From: Phycisphaerae bacterium
GTDB lineage: Bacteria; Planctomycetota; Phycisphaerae; Sedimentisphaerales; Anaerobacaceae
DNA: 63,329 bases
Reading direction: 5' to 3'
Assembly (NCBI GenBank): GCA_016782865.1
Contig: JADHXR010000019.1
Span: 1-63,329, forward strand
Each line of letters begins with the position of its first letter. The first letter of the stretch is position 1. Position numbers and translations under genes: made by a program. A model generated the notes under the pieces. That model saw only the letters and a list, made by a program, of their open reading frames with translations. It searched no databases and had not been told where the DNA came from. Below, piece after piece: positions 61,199 through 63,329 of the stretch.

Positions 61199-61779
61199 AG
61201 TATCCCCTTTGTGCTCGGCACATCCGTGCCGAGAACTTCGACAGCCGCACCCAGCGCTTTACCGAGCCCCTTGAAAATTCCCTCGGCTATGTGGTGACTG
61301 TTTGTGCCATATGGAACATTTATATGAAGATTAAACTTGCCGCTATTCGAGAAGCTGCGCAGCATCTCCTCGATACACTCGACGTCGAAGTCGCCGATCT
61401 TGGCCGTTCGATATTCGACGTTGTACACACAAATAGACCTGCCCGACAAATCCACCGAGACATTCGCCAGCGCGTCCTCCATGGGCACGGAACTATGCCC
61501 GTATCTGGCGATTCCCTTCTTATTGCCGAGAGCTTTGAGCAGGCATTCACCGAGGCATATTGCAATGTCCTCGACACAATGGTGGGCATCGACGTGAAGA
61601 TCGCCTTTGGCCTTGACTACCAGGTCGATCCCGCTGTGCTTGCTCAGGTGCGTGAGCATATGGTCCAGAAAGCCGACGCCGCTGTCAATGTCATATTTGC
61701 CGACGCCGTCAAGATCAAGCTCGACGGCCACGTCGGTTTCTTTTGTCTGCCTGTGAATTTGGGCCACTCTATTGTCCAT
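61195..61779 (-). CDS. hisB: Imidazoleglycerol-phosphate dehydratase
   Basis: A 194-residue IGPD of histidine synthesis with the repeated HHxxED metal motifs: VDAHHCVEDIAICLG and GTNSHHIAEGIFKGLG, plus GVGFLDHMLTHLSKHSG. ATG 61779 with GAGG at 7-base spacing gives the usual length; an open upstream frame to 61824 adds 15 residues. No phosphatase domain is fused. Confidence 0.95.
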   Translation of the reverse strand: MDNRVAQIHRQTKETDVAVELDLDGVGKYDIDSGVGFLDHMLTHLSKHSGIDLVVKAKGDLHVDAHHCVEDIAICLGECLLKALGNKKGIARYGHSSVPMEDALANVSVDLSGRSICVYNVEYRTAKIGDFDVECIEEMLRSFSNSGKFNLHINVPYGTNSHHIAEGIFKGLGKALGAAVEVLGTDVPSTKGIL

Positions 61780-61820
61780 AGGAATCCTCGTATCGTTTAA
61801 GTGCCATCGCAGCGAGTCTG

Positions 61821-62864
61821 TCATGGCAGGATTTCTTTCAAAGCCAAAATGAGTTTTTCGTTTTGTTCGGTCGTGCCCACCGTTATTCTCAGTTTATCGG
61901 CCAGAGAGGGCAGGTCAAAATACCTGACAAAGATATTGCGCCGGACCAATTTATCATAAACCTCGCTTGCCGGGCAGTTTCCAGTCTCGGCAAGAACAAA
62001 ATTCGCGTGGCTTGCCGGCACTTTTAACTTCAAATTGCGCAGTTGCGCAATCAGCGACTCACGGGCCTTCTTTACGTCTTCGGTCCTCTGCCTGAAATAG
62101 TCCTGATCCTTGATCGCCGCCGTTGCCAGCACGATAGCGACGGCGTCCACGTTGTAGGAATCCTTGACCTTCATTAGTCCGGCGATCAGATCGGCTTGGG
62201 CGATCGCATAGCCGAACCGTATTGCCGCCAGAGAATACCCTTTACTCATCGACCGAAGCACGATCACGTTGTCAAAGTCTTTCACCAGAGCTGCGCAGTT
62301 CTCATCGGCAAAATCAGCGTATGCCTCGTCAATCAACAGCACGCCGGCCAGTTCATCGGCCAACAAAGCCAGCTCTCCAACGCTTATAGAGCTGCCGCTC
62401 GGAGCATTCGGGTTGCAGACGATCGTCAGAGCGGCCTCGGTTTTCGCCAATTTGGGCGGCAGATTGAATTCGCTGTCGAACGGAATTTCGATCGCCCCAG
62501 CGTCCTGCAGCTTGGCCAGCACCGGATAAAGCGAATACGTCGGAACAGGATACGCAACGGGGCGATTCTCATCACAGAAGGCGCGAAAAGCAATGGTCAG
62601 CAACTCGTCTCCGCCGTTGCAGCACATAATATTCTCGGGGCGCAGTCCATTGACCTGGGCCGCCGCCTGGCGAAATTCATCTGCGACAGGGTCAGGATAC
62701 CGCCGAAGCTGCTCGGCGCTTACCCGGCTCAGCGCCTTGATCACCTCCGGCGAGGGCGGATACGGATTCTCGTTGGTGTTCAGCTTAACCACTTCCGCCT
62801 GCCTAGGCTGAAAACCCGGCTGGTAGCCCTGCATCGCCTCTATGTTGTCACGAAAATACGCCAT
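61821..62864 (-). CDS. hisC: Histidinol-phosphate aminotransferase
   Basis: A 347-residue PLP enzyme of histidine synthesis. Blocks: LNTNENPYPPSPEVIKAL, NGGDELLTIAFRAFC, CNPNAPSGSSISV, LLIDEAYADFAD, and the PLP Lys in SMSKGYSLAAIRFGYA. ATG 62864 has AGGA upstream; the frame continues to 63062 through repeat-like DNA. It heads the hisC-hisB-ispF-cysS-ruvCAB run. HisC alone of several family members is inferred from hisB adjacency. Confidence 0.93.
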   Translation of the reverse strand: MAYFRDNIEAMQGYQPGFQPRQAEVVKLNTNENPYPPSPEVIKALSRVSAEQLRRYPDPVADEFRQAAAQVNGLRPENIMCCNGGDELLTIAFRAFCDENRPVAYPVPTYSLYPVLAKLQDAGAIEIPFDSEFNLPPKLAKTEAALTIVCNPNAPSGSSISVGELALLADELAGVLLIDEAYADFADENCAALVKDFDNVIVLRSMSKGYSLAAIRFGYAIAQADLIAGLMKVKDSYNVDAVAIVLATAAIKDQDYFRQRTEDVKKARESLIAQLRNLKLKVPASHANFVLAETGNCPASEVYDKLVRRNIFVRYFDLPSLADKLRITVGTTEQNEKLILALKEILP

Positions 62865-63204
62865 CCCAGCTTCCTGACCCCTGTCACTCCTGCAAAGGCA
62901 GGTATCCAGAGCATTGTCGGTATCGTTGCCCGTCGCGAGATGCCGCCGCATAGGTGCGAAAAAGCGGCCTTTGATGTCTCCGACAACAAACAACGGCGCG
63001 CCATTATAAGCCCCTCCGCCCCCAAAGGAAAGCTTGATTTTTCCTCTCACACAAATGTACACCCGCCAGCACGTCGCTCCGCTAATTAGGTCTTGACTCC
63101 GGGCCGGATTTGTCTTAGCGTTTGATTCTTAGTAAAGTCTGTATGCGAAGAATCGGAAAGCACCGTCTATGTGTGGCGATTCGCAGCAACAGCCTAGTGC
63201 TTTG
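62865..63204. other. Gap between hisC and the IS630 end
   Basis: No gene is supported. CACTCCTGCAAAGGCAGG with following TATCCAGAG near 62885-62911 resembles other short dispersed repeats. Near 63193 CCTAGTGCTTTGTCACAC may be the outer end of the insertion sequence, with CTAG as its TA target. Confidence 0.35.
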
Positions 63205-63329
63205 TCACACAATAATCTTAGGATAAAGCGACTTGAGTTTTTGCCTCGCGTCTTCTATCGTGAATTGCCAGTCTACGCCTCTTTGTTTACTATTGCAGGA
63301 TGAGGCCCACGCCGCTGTTTCTTCACGGA
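63205..63329 (-). mobile_element. C-terminus of an IS630-type transposase (partial)
   Basis: The last 40 residues of a transposase are visible (AAWASSCNSKQRGVDWQF, then EDARQKLKSLYPKIIV), ending in TGA at 63205-63207. The EDARxKLKxLYP ending matches IS630-family DDE transposases, which insert at TA. The rest lies beyond the window, so it cannot be judged intact or broken. Confidence 0.7.

Noticed and set aside
62196..63089. 297-residue plus-strand frame opposite hisC
   Set aside because: Antisense shadow extending into repeat-like gap DNA.
1..63329. CRISPR arrays
   Set aside because: The tandem repeats seen have 7-bp units without spacers; no array or cas gene was found.

Overview
The window reads as chromosome of a Planctomycetota bacterium, most likely class Phycisphaerae. 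This is inferred from gene content (a DUF1080-type lipoprotein, tandem unknown lipoproteins, a GH16/GH29 polysaccharide enzyme, many unknown membrane proteins, CsrA) and from the abundance of A+T-rich dispersed intergenic repeats. No rRNA, tRNA, CRISPR array or prophage was seen. The far right edge carries the end of an IS630-type transposase.

Layout. 1-688: no intact gene, one possible gene remnant. 689-6968: DUF1080 lipoprotein, dGTPase-like HD protein, HIT protein, two tandem lipoproteins and ilvD. 7000-10434: an accessory stretch with nested palindromes, a membrane zinc-ribbon protein, an unknown protein paired with a metzincin-like protease, an MNT/HEPN pair and two tandem YkgJ-like cysteine-cluster proteins. 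10445-14726 (minus): cell-wall operon murC-murB-ddl-ftsQ-like. 15027-21875: membrane protein, csrA, PLD-like protein, a broken BASS transporter, asd, truA, a GT4 glycosyltransferase and a cysteine-rich unknown. 22161-26072: a frameshifted membrane gene with its winged-helix regulator, a gene remnant, GyrI-like and YjbQ proteins, a HEPN protein with an unknown partner, and a LysE-type exporter.

26055-34101 (minus): the conserved rpsB-tsf-pyrH-frr order followed by an AsmA-like giant and a YihY/BrkB protein. 34372-36919: a small inverted-repeat element, a small unknown protein and an isolated secretin with a long coiled-coil tail. 37114-42492: rimO, pgsA, a GH16-GH29-discoidin fusion and pgpA. 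42524-56739 (plus): a kinase-like membrane protein and two unknowns, then purA-uppS-cdsA-phoH-7TM/HD-ybeY-corC-recO and a multi-spanning membrane protein. 56770-62864 (minus): hisC-hisB-ispF-cysS-ruvC-ruvA-ruvB.

How the genes fit together. Most of the window is housekeeping: peptidoglycan precursors (murC, murB, ddl, asd for diaminopimelate, uppS for the lipid carrier), phospholipid synthesis (cdsA, pgsA, pgpA), translation (rpsB, tsf, frr, rimO, ybeY, truA, cysS), recombination (ruvABC, recO) and amino-acid or isoprenoid synthesis (ilvD, hisB, hisC, ispF). The less ordinary material lies in the A+T-richer accessory stretches near 7-10 kb and 24.6-25.4 kb, in the multi-domain proteins, and in a family of A+T-rich repeats with a striking 7-bp period. 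These repeats fill whole gaps inside operons and also appear inside coding sequence. All family names come from reading the sequence alone; no search was run.
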